Positions 5,908-5,935 of a stretch of 5,935 nucleotides of DNA are shown here, in pieces (positions within the stretch are counted from its first letter, which is position 1; the number at the start of each line of letters is the position of its first letter). The stretch is from Caldifarciminota bacterium (GTDB taxonomy: Bacteria; Hydrothermota; Tepidihabitantia; Tepidihabitantales; Tepidihabitantaceae): NCBI GenBank assembly GCA_011049385.1, contig DSBX01000229.1, forward strand, positions 1 to 5,935, in the 5' to 3' direction. The notes beneath the pieces are model-generated. The model did no database searches and had not been told where the DNA came from. It was given only the letters and a program-made list of their open reading frames with translations. The translations under genes and the position numbers were made by a program.

Positions 5908-5935
5908 ATGTTGCAAGAACCAGTCTTCACCGAGG
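5908..5935 (+). CDS. Possible start of a rightward gene (transposase?), truncated by the window edge
   Basis: An ATG at 5908 opens the frame MLQEPVFTE, which continues to the edge. There is no clear Shine-Dalgarno and only nine residues are visible, so the product cannot be identified. Its position just after the direct repeats makes a transposase the leading guess. Confidence 0.2.

Larger units (their letters stand above)
5818..5935 (+). mobile_element. Possible left end of an insertion sequence
   Basis: The element would begin near TGTGG at 5818, carry the two 18-bp repeats at 5825-5868, and lead into an ATG-initiated frame at 5908 pointing right, out of the window. The layout (TG-type terminus, repeated subterminal sites, short leader, transposase start) matches several DDE transposon families such as IS21 or IS1202-like elements. 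No transposase domain, second end or target duplication is visible here, so this is an inference from architecture and from base composition less GC-rich than the operon. Confidence 0.3.

Overview
The window comes from a high-GC bacterium. G+C is high throughout the genes, Arg is mostly CGN, and the promoter is of the housekeeping sigma-70 type. I cannot name the taxon from the sequence. It holds one tightly packed operon on the minus strand for building and exporting a surface polysaccharide (exopolysaccharide, capsule or O-antigen type). The right edge contains what may be the end of an insertion sequence.

Read in the direction of transcription (right to left), the layout is as follows. A near-consensus promoter (TTGACG, 17 bp, TATAAT) lies at 5770-5798, followed by an untranslated leader of about 260 nt with several small hairpins. 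Then come an NAD-dependent sugar-nucleotide epimerase/dehydratase (4642-5499), a Wzx-type polysaccharide flippase (3014-4645), a two-cluster iron-sulfur protein of the FrhB/FdhB family (1620-3017), and a polysaccharide pyruvyl transferase family protein (202-1623). Last is the first 68 codons of a hydrophobic protein (1-205), possibly an O-antigen ligase or polymerase, which runs off the left edge. Every gene-gene junction is a 4-nt stop/start overlap (GTGA, GTGA, ATGA, ATGA), so the five genes look like one translationally coupled transcript.

The likely joint role is sugar-nucleotide precursor formation (epimerase), sugar decoration (pyruvyl transferase and its FrhB-like partner), transfer of the lipid-linked unit across the inner membrane (flippase), and polymerisation or ligation (the partial last gene).

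The least ordinary features are these. The pyruvyl transferase gene carries a 69-nt in-frame insertion with a perfect 9-bp stem-loop, foreign-looking codons and a 5-nt flanking direct repeat; removing it restores a normal family sequence. The epimerase lacks about 20 residues of its Rossmann fold and a usually conserved Asp pair, although its catalytic triad is intact. Two 18-bp direct repeats at 5825-5868 lie just upstream of the promoter and resemble subterminal repeats of a transposable element.
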